Source of the DNA: Funneliformis mosseae
Lineage: Eukaryota; Glomeromycota; Glomeromycetes; Glomerales; Glomeraceae
Assembly: GCA_910592005.1 (NCBI GenBank)
Contig: CAJVPP010000290.1
Span: forward strand, 1 to 37,356
Reading direction: 5' to 3'
DNA: 37,356 nt
In this document: piece by piece, positions 10,778-22,570 of the stretch
Position numbering within the stretch: the stretch's first letter is position 1
Layout: every line of letters starts with the position of its first letter
Translations under genes and position numbers: made by a program
Notes under the pieces: generated by a model
Told to the model about the DNA's origin: nothing
Databases searched by the model: none
Seen by the model: the letters and a program-made list of their open reading frames with translations, nothing else

Positions 10778-12578
10778 ATGGTCACAAAAGTTGAAGATTT
10801 TAGTCTAAGTAGCCTTCATTATCTTGACGACCATGAAGATGATAAAAGTGTAGATGGTGACTTTGCAGACGATGATTGGCAATGGGAAGAAAGGCTTCGA
10901 CTTATCAATGAATTTGGAACTTGGACGAGCGGGAATGATACTTTAGACAAATTTATACAACAAACCCAACTAGAAACACCGTACGTACCCAACACAAATA
11001 TTTGTTTTTATTGTATAAAATGCTTTCCCAAGTAATTTGCTCGGTGGAATATCTTTTTTGGCCTCCTAATCGTTAATTAATTCTATTTTATCCATCAGGG
11101 ATCCTCGCTTTCATATGCAATGGATACCTTTTGAGAATTTTGGCGAAGTCAAATTTGTAGCAAAAGGAGGACATAGTTCTGTTTTTTCTGCTACCTGGAA
11201 GAATAAGAAAGATCAAGTATGGGATGGTGCGAAACAGGTCTTTGTAGAAAAGCCACTTGTGGTTGCTCTAAAATCCCTAAAGAACTCACAGAACCTTGGT
11301 GATGAATTTTTGGACGAGGTTGGTATAATTCATTTTTATTTTATTTTTTTTTTTAATATCATTCTCATCGGATTTTGTCTAAACCTTTAATAGTTTAAGC
11401 GTCATGGTAGTCTCAAATTGGATGGGTGTGGATATATTGTACATTGTCATGGTGTAACACAACATCCAGAAACGGGAGAATATATGGTGGTCATGAACTA
11501 TGCGGAAGACGGAGATCTGCGTCATTATGTACAACGAAACATGGCTACGCTTCGATGGAAAGATGCTGCTGAAATGTTATGCAATGTAGCGATGGGTCTA
11601 TTAAATATACACAAGAATGGAACATACCATAAAAATCTTCACAGCGGAAATATATTAAAGTTCTATAGTTGTAATATCGCTGATTTTGGTTTATCTGGTC
11701 CCGCAAGTTCACCAGAGTCACGGGGGGTCTATGGATCCTTACCATTCATAGCTCCCGAAATTTTGGCTGGAGGTTCATTCAACGCTAAGGCCGATATATA
11801 TAGTTTTGCGTTTATTATGTGGGAACTTTCATCAGGGAAACCTCCATTTTCTGATAGGCCACATGACCATTCATTAGCTTTAGAAATTTGTCACGGTTTT
11901 CGAGAGACAATTGTACCTGGTACCCCGTTATTTTATGAACAATTGATGGTACGATGTTGGAACGCGGATCCATCAAAAAGACCCGATGTAGAGGAAATAG
12001 TGGATATATTAACATCACCTTATGCATATCAACGTCGCCTACTTGGGTTAGACGAATATTCACTGAACACGGCCGATGAGATCGATGACGTGGATGCATT
12101 TGAGCGAATATTCGCGTCACGAATCTCAAACACGCTATATCCGGTTGCTCCAGATGTTCACCCATTTGCTTTTTATATTAGTCGTTTCTTATTCTTTCCC
12201 AATTTACCTATACCGACAAATTCAACATATTCGGCAGAACCCTTGCAAACTTCGTACTTTGATGGTAAGTGTAATTTTGGTGTTTATTGATTGGTTACTT
12301 TTAACACGATGCCCAATGAATTTACGATTATTCTTCCATTCAATTTTTTTTTTTTTATAATCACAGCAAATAAAAAATCAAATCTAGACGAAGAGATAAC
12401 ATACGAAGAGTATGACACACATTATCCACCCGAAGAATTTTCCGAATGCGAGAGCGAGAGCGAAAGCGAAAGCGATAGCGATAGCGATGACGAATTCGAG
12501 GAACCGTATATTCCTCCACCAAGTATGATGCATCGGAGAAGATCCATTGCACCTCCACTTATGATTCAAACCGCTTGA
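10778..12578 (+). CDS. TKL-like protein kinase homologue, probable pseudokinase, acidic Ser tail
   Basis: Four exons (10778-10980, 11099-11318, 11394-12264, 12367-12578; all GT-AG, phases consistent) give 501 aa. The N-terminus is acidic, followed by the family lead-in 'FGTWTSGNDTLDKFIQQTQL' (residues 46-65). The kinase fold spans about 82-350: glycine loop 'AKGGHSSVFSA' (89-99), Lys126 in VALK, 'HKNLHSGN' (220-227), DFG 238-240, APE 261-263, 'DIYSF' from Asp275 and the RP arginine near 337. The catalytic Asp of HRD is replaced by Asn222, while Lys126, Asn227 and DFG remain, so ATP binding may persist but phosphotransfer is doubtful. A family tail motif 'HPFAFYISR' (396-404) follows, then a tail with ESESESESDSDSDD encoded by a GAGAGC/GATAGC repeat. 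The start was chosen as the first ATG; an upstream in-frame TTG is unlikely. It is a tandem neighbour of the next kinase-like gene in the same orientation. Confidence 0.87.
12433..12492 (+). repeat. Hexanucleotide repeat encoding a Glu/Asp-Ser tail
   Basis: Imperfect GAGAGC, GAAAGC and GATAGC units within the last exon of the first kinase-like gene encode alternating Glu/Ser then Asp/Ser. This is a length-variable coding microsatellite and a plausible casein-kinase-2 target stretch (inference). Confidence 0.6.
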
Positions 12579-14142
12579 CATTTTTTTTTAAAAAAAATCG
12601 AATTTATATTCTCGATGAAAAAAAATTTTTTTTTTTTTACTATTCACAAATCACACATCGTTTCGTACATTTTAGACACAATCATAATTTTTTGTTATAT
12701 ACATATAGACATTATAGATTTTTTTTTTTTTTTTAGCAAAAAAAAAAAAAATAAAAAAAAGCATGAACAAAAACCAAAAAAAATTAAAAAAAAAGTAAAC
12801 TATGCAAAAAAACAAGAAAAAAGAAAAAAAAAAAAACAAAAAAAAGAACAAATAATAATTAAGATTTAATTTTCACCTATAATAACTTATATAAGTAAGG
12901 CGAATACTGTATGATATGCCAAAGGAAAAGTTCATTTATCAACTCTGTACATTAATCCTCTTTTTCCACATTTTTTTTTTTTTTTTATATTTTATTTGAA
13001 AAAAAAGTTTGTTTCTCCTCACTTGTAAGCTTTAAAAACTTTCTTCCGTTTTTATATAAAAAAAAGGCCAAAATTAAATTACAAAATAAATTTCTAATCA
13101 AAAAAAAAAGTTTTTATATCATTAAGGGAATTATTGTAATATGAGTATTTTGATTGTCGGGATATTAATTGAGATGAAAGGAATTGTGAAATGGATGAAG
13201 AATGTTTCTTTTAAAGCCATTTATTTATATATGAATCGAAGATTTACGATATGCCCATGCGGTTTACGTAATATATCTAACCAAGCCGATCGTTACAAAC
13301 ATTTTATCTAAATATTTTTTAATAGATGTCATCTAATGTAATGTATAAAGAACATCACTACTGTATACATAATTTTAAAAGCGAAATGAAATTTCTTTTT
13401 TGTTTAATCAAAAAGCGATTTATTTCTTGCTTGCTTATAACGTTTTCTTTGATAAGTTTTTTTGATTCTTACAATCATACAAAATTCGGCTTCCATATAA
13501 AGCTAAATTAGGAAATGTCAAAGTCAAGTGACGAAATCATTTAAACAATAACTTTTCTCACGAAACAAATTTATTCCCACATGTGGAATAATACCAAGGC
13601 CAAAGTTCCCTTCTTTTTAAAAAGAAATCTACTTCCATAAACAATCATTTTAAATTTTCTCCAACTCGAAATTACCTTATAGAAAGTATGATGAAGTAAC
13701 AACTTCCTTTTTGTAAAGATTCAATCAAAAACAGAATTCCAATATATAAATGTGGTATATTCTGCACAGTTTGTAAAGGAGCAAAGATAAATGTACCATC
13801 GCAATTTTACTTTTAATTCATCGTAAAAGCAGACAGATATTTAATTAGAACTTATTAATGTATTGCCCGATTTATTAAATATAGAATTCGATCAAAAGAT
13901 TAGGTAGTAATCCGAAACGTAAAGAATATCATTACCAAAATTCAATAGAAAGAAATTTAACTTTATATTTTTTATTTAGTTGTCTAAAATCTTAAAACTT
14001 GTGAAGGAATTCGAATTCCGTGATTCGGCTATTACGGAGTATCACAACCTATTATTTATCTGATGATCAAACTTTATTTTCTATAAATATTCCTTAATTT
14101 GATAAACCACCTTTTTTTTTTTAAAAAAAAAAATTTATAAAC
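12579..14142. other. Intergenic spacer between the tandem kinase-like genes
   Basis: Holds poly-T and poly-A tracts (12622-12635, 12718-12740, 12830-12850 and others), the 3' flank of the upstream gene and the promoter of the downstream one. Short open frames here are lysine-rich by-products of A tracts. No kinase fragment or RNA gene seen. Confidence 0.5.
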
Positions 14143-15408
14143 ATGTTATGCAATAGGTGTAAGGAGCAATTAATTAACAAATATTGGTGTAAAGGTTGTA
14201 GAACAAAATATTTCTTGGAAAGATTCTCCACATGGACGAGTGAAGATGATGAATTAAATCATTTTATTCAAGAAAGTCAATTAAATGCAAAAGAAGTTCA
14301 TGGATATTTTCGTTGGTTTAATTATAATATATTTAAACGTATACAATTAATTGGTGGTAATGAAGGGATTAGCGAGGTTTATTATGCCATGATCAAATAT
14401 GATGAATTGGCTGAGATGAGTCACGATGAATTTCTTGTGCCAAAATATTTCATTGCTCCTGACTCGCATATTTCGGAATTTGTTGTGTTGAAACGAATCA
14501 TTAACTCTGGTCGTATGGTTAAAGAGTTCATACATAGTGTGAGTATTTAAATAATTTAGTTCCCTTCTTGACTCGGTTATTTTGAGATTAATCTCTCCTT
14601 TTTTTTTTTTGTATCATCATAGATTAAGAATTATCATGTGTGTTTGGATGAGACGATTCCAAAATGTTATGGAATTACAAAGGATCCATTGACGCAAGAT
14701 TATATGCTAGTCTTACAATACGCCAACATGAAATCCTTGAATGACCCCAACACACTTGTCAAATTTTCATCGTCATTATCTTGGGCAAAAAAGAAGGAAA
14801 TTCTTGGTAATTTTGTGCAGGCTCTCAAAATCATTCATGAATCTAACTTGGTACATACAAATCTACATCTTGGCAACATCCTATTGAACGAATCATGTTC
14901 CGGAACTTCTCAATTAACTCAAAAGATTTATATAAGCGACATTGAAAAGTGTTGTTCGATAAAAGAACAAGGACATTCAAAAATATTTGGTGTGATGCCA
15001 TTTGTTGCTCCAGAGATACTCAAAGGGGGAAAACATACAAAATCTTCAAACATTTATAGCCTCGGAATGATTTTTTGGTGTATCATTTCAGGAGAATTAC
15101 CTTACACAAATTACGCTCACGATTCCTCCCTTGCTTATGACATATGTAATGGGAAAAGGCCTAAAATTCCTTTGGGTACTCCAAAGGACCTTGTTGAGAT
15201 TTTAAATCAATGTTGGGAATCCGATCCGGCAAAAAGGCCTTCTATTAATTCCATTGCTTTTACTTTAAATTGGTGTATGATTTCTGATGGTGAATCAATT
15301 CCTTTTAATTTCAAGAATTCTTATCGACATCATCCCAATGCTTTTTATTCTGGCAGGACAATTGATTTTGACTTTCATTTATTTGATCAAATTAAACCTT
15401 ACTTATAA
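14143..15408 (+). CDS. TKL-like kinase homologue with zinc ribbon, predicted pseudokinase
   Basis: Two exons (14143-14538 and 14623-15408; intron GTGAGT...ATAG of 84 nt) give 393 aa. A four-cysteine zinc ribbon (C3, C6, C16, C19) leads into 'FSTWTSEDDELNHFIQESQL' (28-47), the lead-in typical of Rhizophagus kinases. The kinase fold spans about 62-350 but has lost key residues. The glycine loop is poor (IGGNEGISEVYYA, 70-82), the HRD Asp is Asn212 (HTNLHLGN), DFG is DIE (238-240), and the F-helix Asp is Asn275 (SSNIYSLG). Lys117 (VVLK), the APE motif (261-263) and the RP motif remain. The single intron is phase 0 and lies at the same alignment position as an intron of the upstream kinase-like gene, and both share a C-terminal 'HPxAFY' motif, so they are related paralogues. 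A scaffold or allosteric role is the likely mode (inference); partners are unknown. Confidence 0.87.
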
Positions 15409-16922
15409 AATGTTTATATTTAAATTAATTAGATATATTATGTATTATAAATATTATATATTATTACTTTTTTATATTTTTTTGAAGTTTATTACTTCAA
15501 AAAATTCTTTAAATAACAACATTTTATTAAATTACAAAAGTTTGAATTGAATGTGGGATTATTTTTTTTTTTTTCAAATATTTTACGATTTATCAATTAC
15601 TACATAAAATCATTTAATTAATATAAATAAATGTATATATTTTTTTTGATATTTCTATTTCATTGGTATTCAATGGAAAAAAAAATTTATCTTGATAAAA
15701 AGAATAATAATAAAAAAAAGGTGTTGGACCTTTTTCAAAAAAAAATAAAAATAAAAATAAAAAAAAAAAAAAAGCACTTTACCGAAGTACTAAAGGAGGA
15801 CTCAATTTTCAAACCTTAAAGAGGATTCAGGAAGAAATAAACGAGCTAAAGGAATAAAATGCACCATCATAGTAATTTAAAAGAACTTTTTTCAAGTATA
15901 ATGCGATGGCAAAGTCGATAAGATGGTTAAATTTAGAAATTAACGGATATAAATTCAACGCTTGGCATCATTTGTTGTTATTTACCAGAATTAAACTCTA
16001 ATACATATTAAGGTAACAAATATTATGTGATTTAGGAAATTCAAACTATTAATAAATAATTATTATAAAAATACCCCCATATGTTATTTTACTTTCTTAT
16101 TCATTGTATCAGGTAATTTTTTTTGTTTTTGAAGACTAAACCTTTTCATAAACAGCAGTACATATCCAAACATATATTCTATGTACAAATAACGTGTTAA
16201 CGTGTCAATGAGATTGATATCAAATGCACTTGCATACGAAAAATCTGCCTGATCGTGCCATAATTCCCCGAGGATAACTCATTTTTGGATATTGGATGCA
16301 GAAACAGCGTGATGACTGACACTTGGCTTATATCGTCAGGGCGTCAGGGCGTCAACAGACAATCCGTCGTCTATAAGCGTCAATAAATCTGGAATGGTTC
16401 CATTTGTTCTCGAAACTTTTTACGTCTGCTGATCATCTGGCTGTAACATGAGGATTTTTCATATAGTAATATACTGTATACAATATTTGCAATACTTATA
16501 ATTTGACACTGTTGGTTGAAAGTTAAATGTACGTGGTCGACCTTTTTGGTTGGTCCTAGCACGGCAAGGCCTCCGCCACCGATTCGAGCTTATTTATTAT
16601 ACACATCTTCCTCATTCGTCGGACTTTAACGTTAATGTTAGTATAAATAAAAAAAAAAGAGGGAGAATAATTTGGCGTCGTTGTTAGAAAACTCGGGTTC
16701 TGAGAATTTTTGACTAAAATTAATAACAAACTAAAATGCAATAAAAATCGGCAATCTTCCCATCTGTTAGTATAAAAAAAGAATGAGCAAATAAAAAATT
16801 CCAATAAACATTTTTCAAATCTCAAACTTGTATTACAATCTTTTTTTTATTATTGAACGATATTATTTAATAAAAAATTATTCGAGCTTGAAATTGCAAA
16901 TCGACAAAATCGTCCAATGAAT

Positions 16923-16948
16923 TTTGGCCGGGAATTAAAATTAAATTT
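16923..16948 (+). repeat. Short shared repeat, copy A
   Basis: TTTGGCC, then a GGAATTAAAATT core and an A/T tail. It matches 18009-18032 in the same orientation apart from one extra G and two transitions. Probably a remnant of a dispersed repeat. Confidence 0.35.
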
Positions 16949-17439
16949 GTAATTCCCCCTGTTCTTTTTTTATTACAACATTTGCATTCCCATCCAATAG
17001 TTTTTGACAAAAATTTAACGGTGCCTTGGTTTTTCGGTGACGCCAAAATTCTTAAATCACATGTGCATGCAGGTTCATTTAATTATTTTCCGAAAAAAAA
17101 GAAAAAGAATTCCGAGCAAGAATTACCGTAAGTATGATGTAAGTTAAATTGATGAAATTATGATTTCGGTACAAGGTGCTATTTTTTTTGAAACTTTATA
17201 AAGATAAAAAATTTAGATGAACCAATTAATGGTTTCTCGACGCCTTCTTAAGAAAATAATATGGATATATATAGATATTACAATAATATCATATATATAT
17301 TTTGATCATCTTTTTTTTTTTTCTTTTTTTTTAAAGAATAAGAATAATAATAATAATAATTATAATCATAATTAATGCAATCTCATCTAAAACCCTTTGA
17401 GAGATTGCAGAGCAACAAACATAAATATTGTTTCTCTCT

Positions 17440-17830
17440 TCAAAGAAAGCTTGCGACTTTAAGCTTTTATGGCGCAGCAGTACATGGATTCAAATTGAAT
17501 TTCTGCACCGAAAATTGACTAAAAACCACCGTAATGTAAATAAACATCAAAGAAAATTGTGCAGCAAAATTTTCCCCATAGAAAGTACAGAAAACGTTCC
17601 AAAATCTGCAACAGCTCATGCCTCGAAGTTTGAAGTTTCGGTGCATTTTCCAGATTTTTTCCTGATGACCAGAAGTTTTCCGGACATTTTCTGTACGGAC
17701 CTGTATGTTTTCTGGAACATGTTTTCTTCTGCAATATTGTAGAAAAAGACAACAAGGCAATCATTTATAGAAAAGATGATGATTAGTATATGGATGATTG
17801 TTTTTTCACTTTCACAATGCATCTTGTTCT
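17440..17830 (-). other. Block of overlapping short open frames, possibly dispersed-repeat remnant
   Basis: Three minus-strand frames and one plus-strand frame stay open over about 300 nt, which is unusual for this AT-rich sequence. The plus strand carries degenerate reiterations of words such as TTTCTGGA, TTTTCCAGA and TTTTCCGGACA (about 17645-17720), suggesting an internally repetitive, non-coding origin. No start, splice pattern or protein family supports a gene. Confidence 0.25.
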
Positions 17831-18008
17831 TTGTCCTCTTTTTTTTTCTTTATGTTACCACTTTTGTTTATTTTCTTTGTAGATGTTCTGAATGGAAGTT
17901 TTTAAGAAGACAATTTCAAAGGAAAACTCAAAAAAAGCAAATTTTCCACGTGATTTTTTAAAGCGTGACACGAAATCAATGAATTTATCATTTTTAGATT
18001 GGAATAAG

Positions 18009-18032
18009 TTTGGCCAGAATTAAAATTGAATT
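18009..18032 (+). repeat. Short shared repeat, copy B
   Basis: TTTGGCCAGAATTAAAATTG and flank match 16923-16948. This copy is followed by GAATTGAGAATTC-like words, while the first is followed by unrelated sequence. Confidence 0.35.
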
Positions 18033-20272
18033 GCGAGAATTGAGAATTCGGCATATCACTTTACTAAATTTGACTTGTCATGACTCAGTCACAACTCAGT
18101 CTTTGAAGATATTATTGGGAGTCCATGCGGGTGTTTTTACAAAGTCGATCGTATTCGACCCAAACGGCTGTCATCACCAATTAAATTATTTTGCAACTTT
18201 TCTTTTGACATTTTCTTTTTTCCAATAGAAAAGTTATCTCCATAAATAGTGTTGGATTGTCCATCTCAAATATTTGAACGTCATATTTTAAGGTATTTAA
18301 GATAAAGGTTTGATAAGGTTTGAATTTTATTATTATTGTTAAGATGATATGTGTGGACACTGATTCTTCTGATAGTTTATACCGAGAATTTCAATGGTTT
18401 AATTCTTTGCGGAAATAAATTTTTTTTTGGCCATTTTAAATTATTTTTAACCACACCACACGAATTATATAATTATTTGAACATGGCAAAATGTTAATGA
18501 TTTACATTCTTAAAAAAGTTAATTTGATAAAGGTTAGCGATATTTACATCGTTAGGCTTTAAAACGAATGAACAACCATAACGAATTTCATATTCAATAT
18601 TTAACGTTAATGTTTAGATCATATAATTTCAGATTTATTTGTGTTTTTTTTTTTTTTTGATTTATTTTTAAGGAATATCTTTAAAGAACTATAAGTTCGC
18701 GTTCAAGGAACAAGACGACCTACTTCCTATCCAACAGCTGTAGCTTTCTTCTCCTTTTTATTCAATGTCTTTCTAATTTTCTCCTTCTACTCATTATTCC
18801 CCTGTTAGCTCCACATTCTCCTACTTTTTCAACTGCTTCATTTTTATTCTTCATCATCTCTTCCATCATCCATTCCTGTTATATATTATAGGTCTATAGA
18901 TCCAATCGGGACAATTCCTTTTTTTCGAAAATTTTGTGGTTTATGTTAACAGTTCATTGAGAATTTGTAAATCATATACCTCACAGCATTGGATTGGATT
19001 GTATTTACGTTTCTGAAGACAAAAAAAGCATTTCCGAAGTGGTATTCAAAAACCACATTACATTTGAGAAAGATTTTATTGAATTATTTTTGTATTTTAT
19101 TAAAATAAAAAATTTAAGTAAAAATTGTACATGATCTTTCATCGGAGAATAATAAAAAAAAAAAAAAAAAAAAGGAAAGCGTGATGCGTCAGTTTCATAC
19201 GAAAATGCCTTATAACTCCGCATCTGAATAGTTCAATCTTTCAAAAGTTGACAAACTTGAACTGTTAAATTAAATATCCATGATTTCACAAGTTAGCTTG
19301 ATGAAAAATTAATACACGAGTGGTTTGTCATTCTTACTTGGAAGGAATTTTTCGTCAAATGTGTAACTTTGGTCACGTTGACTTTCACAATTTATAGGAA
19401 AAAAAAAGCTTTAGGTCTTGATAAAAATTAATATCAGAGTACTCTCACACCTTTGCTCAGCTTCTCAGAAGACCGAACTGAAATTACATGAAACGCGTCA
19501 TTATTATTATTAAAAAATAAAAAATTTAGTTGTCTAAATAACATACCCATGTTAAAGATGAAACTGACGTTGATCACGTTTTTCAATGCTAGAATTTTTT
19601 ATTATGATAAAGTATCCATAAAATTCATAAAACAAATTGAATCTCCTTGATGAAGACTCGCCCATTCACTGACCATAAACGTCTTGCCTTGTGTGCTCAA
19701 CACGAAAAAAAAATCTGCCGGACATTCCCACATGATGCACTAAACAAGGCCGTTGATTCATGAAATAAAAAAACAAAAGAAAAAGAAAAAATTACTTGCT
19801 AACGATCAAATGTTTGATCATCACTCAAATGCAAATGCAAACGGATATTTTCATGGCATGCCAAGAACAGATATGGTAATTGTTAATGAAATGACGAAAT
19901 GACGCGCAAGTGTTTTTTAATATTACATCATGTGTAAATTGTGTAATTTAGAAATGCATATAATTTAAAAAAATTGACCACCGATCGGCGGATCCGCAGC
20001 AAGTTTTCGTTGTTTTTTTAAACAAATGCTTTTATTATTGTTAATTAAAAAAATTACTAAAAATAGTCGGAAACACGAGCAACTTTATTAGTTACACATT
20101 TTTGGAGATGATCGGCGAAATGTTCGTGTCGAACAAAAATGTTCACCTTTTGTCTGAAAAAGATAAACGTCGTTCGTTCTATTAATATTTCTATCAAGAA
20201 AAAAATCTATTAAAAATCTATTTACAAAATATATATATTTTTTTTTTTTCTAAATTTACATTTTTTTTTATA

Positions 20273-22570
20273 TCAAGTGATGTCTTTTATAAAACCGTGC
20301 AAGCTCAATTCGGGATTATTTTGTCGTAAATATCTTTCAATCATCTTAACATGTTTACTACGAATTTGCCTTGACCATCCAGTAATATATAAAGTGTTAA
20401 GTGGAGCTTTTAAATTCGTTAAAAATTCGGATAAGGTATTAATTATGACCCAGTTCAAGTCTAAGCTAAGATGTCGTAAGGAAATTGGCAATAACCTGGC
20501 CAGTTCAGGTAAGAAATCTACGAACGCCCTTTCATGACCATAAGATCCAATTAGTTTAAGACTTTGAAGTTGTGTTAAGAATGATAAGATATTTATTAGA
20601 TAGGGGGTTTGACAATTCTTAAAGGGAATGGTGAGCGAGACAAGGGATGATGCGGAATGTGTTACAATCGCATCCAAGATTGGATAGGTAGTCGATCGAC
20701 GTGAAACATCGTCAGAATAATGAAGTTCTCTTAAGGAGGCCGAATTAAGTTTAATCATAGAAGTAAAGATCTCAGCCGCACTACTTTGTAAATTTTTGAA
20801 TTGAACTTTATATAAATGCGGAAAGATTGTTTCAATTAAAGGTTGAAGAACATTTTGATTGGCAAAATAACAATATTCGATGATTAAAAATTTTAAATTA
20901 CTACAAGCTGATAATGCTTGAAAAGCCTCACGAGGATTCTCGGAGGTGAATTTTGCGTAAGTCAATTCAAAATGAATTAATGAATGCTTTTGAAAGTATA
21001 AACCCCTCATGGGTACTATAGGACAGAGTCCGTATGCAAATAATTTACAATGTTGCAAGTTGTATTGATCTTTTATGAGCCTATGTATGGATTCGTATCG
21101 ATGATCCGGAAGATTGTCAAAGCAATAATCTAATAATTCTAATTTTCTAAGATGTTTTGATTGCTTCGCCATATCCAAGAATATGTCACGCTTATTGGCT
21201 CGATGAATTGATAGTTCGTTTAATTTATGTAAAAATGTCGATGCATCTCGATGATATGGAAATATTGGATATTTCTTCCATTTTCCGGAAATTTTAGAAT
21301 GATTCCAATTTAAGCACAAAGATTTGAGATTCTCACAGTTGGTTATGAACAGTCGGCACAGAACACGACATATTAGGTCCGGGTACCGCCTATAATGTTG
21401 GAATAAATTTTGGAGGTAAAAAAAAGGTCAATCCAAAGTGCGTGCTACGCGCAAATCACGTGACCAGCACATTTACCTTTCGATGAGATTATGTTCTTTG
21501 AGCCATGCGTCGACGGCAACGCGCAAATTGTCCATGTTTAATTGACGCAAAAAGTTCGCATAGTAGAAGGTTGCATCCTTTGTCAAAATTGAACGGATCA
21601 CTTCGCTCTTGATATTTGCAAAAAGGTTCTTTTTTTCGTGTTTTGAAAGACAAGACAGGTATACATCTATAACAGCCGGGGAACAGTTATTTTGAAACGG
21701 GCTCTTCCAAATTAATCGAACGGTGCTGATACACCAATGCTTGTCCACCAGCAGACAAGAATATAAGGTTCTTAGATCATCTGAGAAATATTTGAATATT
21801 TCAAGCAAACAATCACTTGGGATGATTATTATCCTGCTTTGTTTTCGGTCATTTACGATTGAATTTTCTTCCGGCTCATTTGAGCAAGATTTCTTTCGTC
21901 GAAAAATTCGTTTGAATCGTTTGAATCTCTTGGTTATTTTGTTTTGTTTTGGTGGTGGTGTGACAGTTACGTTATTATTTACATTATCAATTTGCTTATC
22001 ATTTTTCTCATTTAGATGTTCTGCCTGGTTATCCACCTGCATGTCTAGGCCAAGATTTTTTGGTCGAATTAATTGTATACATTTCAAACTTTGTTGTGAT
22101 GGTGTTACATCAACCTGTGTTCCCTTGGTATCAACACTTGGATTTTGTTTATCATTCGAATTTTGTGTTTCTTCTATTGTTTGTTCCTGGATGATCGAAT
22201 CACGTTCCTTTCGTCGAGGTAATGGCTCGTTCGTTTCATTTTGTTGCGTTTGTTGTGTTTCAATTTCTTGAATTTCATCGATATCTGCAGTTTCTACTTG
22301 CTTGCCCTTTCCTTTAATCAAATTCACCTCCGACCGAATTGCATCCCGTGAATCCGAATCTGGTTCATCGGTAATGACCTTCTCGGTTTGCTTGCCCTTT
22401 CCTTTATTTGAATTCACTTTTATTTGAACTTTAGAGTTACGTTGATTATCTTGCTTTCGTCGAAGAAACGACATCCATTTCGGAATTGGTTTGGATGGTT
22501 GCGTCGATTGTGACCGATTTGATTTCTTCAATCCGAAGCAACAGCAGCATTTTTTAATGATATTTGTCAT
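20273..22570 (-). CDS. F-box / leucine-rich-repeat-like protein with long disordered N-terminus
   Basis: Two exons (22570-21477 and 21389-20273) joined by an 87-nt GTAAAT...TATAG intron give 736 aa; the join turns '...NLIE' into 'RRYPDLICRVL', restoring one frame. Residues 8-11 are four consecutive Cys near the N-terminus (possible lipidation or metal site). Residues 20-245 are polar and disordered-looking, with a repeated 'KGKGKQ' motif (56-61 and 86-91) and a basic cluster KRFKRFKRIFRRKK (214-227) that could be a nuclear signal. The F-box lies at about 250-292 ('IPSDCLLEIFKYF', 'LVDKHWC', 'LIWKSPF'). The C-terminal half has irregular leucine-rich units ('CENLKSLCLNW', 'SNLKFLIIEYCYF', 'TQLQSLKLIGSYG', 'ISLRHLSLDLNWV'). 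F-box proteins of this layout normally bind Skp1 and present substrates to an SCF ubiquitin ligase. The substrate is unknown. The family is large in these fungi. Confidence 0.9.

Larger units (their letters stand above)
15409..20272. other. Long intergenic region with low-complexity tracts and short repeats
   Basis: Nearly 4.9 kb between convergent gene ends (plus-strand kinase-like gene and minus-strand F-box gene). It contains A-rich stretches (15740-15775, 19151-19171), an (AAT)n tract at 17342-17361, a pyrimidine-rich plus strand at 18730-18880, two copies of a short shared sequence (16923-16948 and 18009-18032), and a block of overlapping short open frames at 17440-17830. I found no gene that meets a coding standard, although a small intron-rich gene could be hidden. 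Confidence 0.45.

Noticed and set aside
11545..12581. Several open frames on the minus strand opposite the first kinase-like gene
   Set aside because: Shadows of the kinase exons; the plus-strand reading has kinase motifs and correct splice phases.
16335..16390. Reiterated GGGCGTCA words, considered as a tandem or CRISPR-like repeat
   Set aside because: Only two to three 8-nt copies without spacers, and CRISPR arrays are not expected in a eukaryotic nuclear genome.
20277..22271. Plus-strand open frames opposite the F-box gene
   Set aside because: Antisense shadows of long minus-strand exons with clear F-box and leucine-rich patterns.
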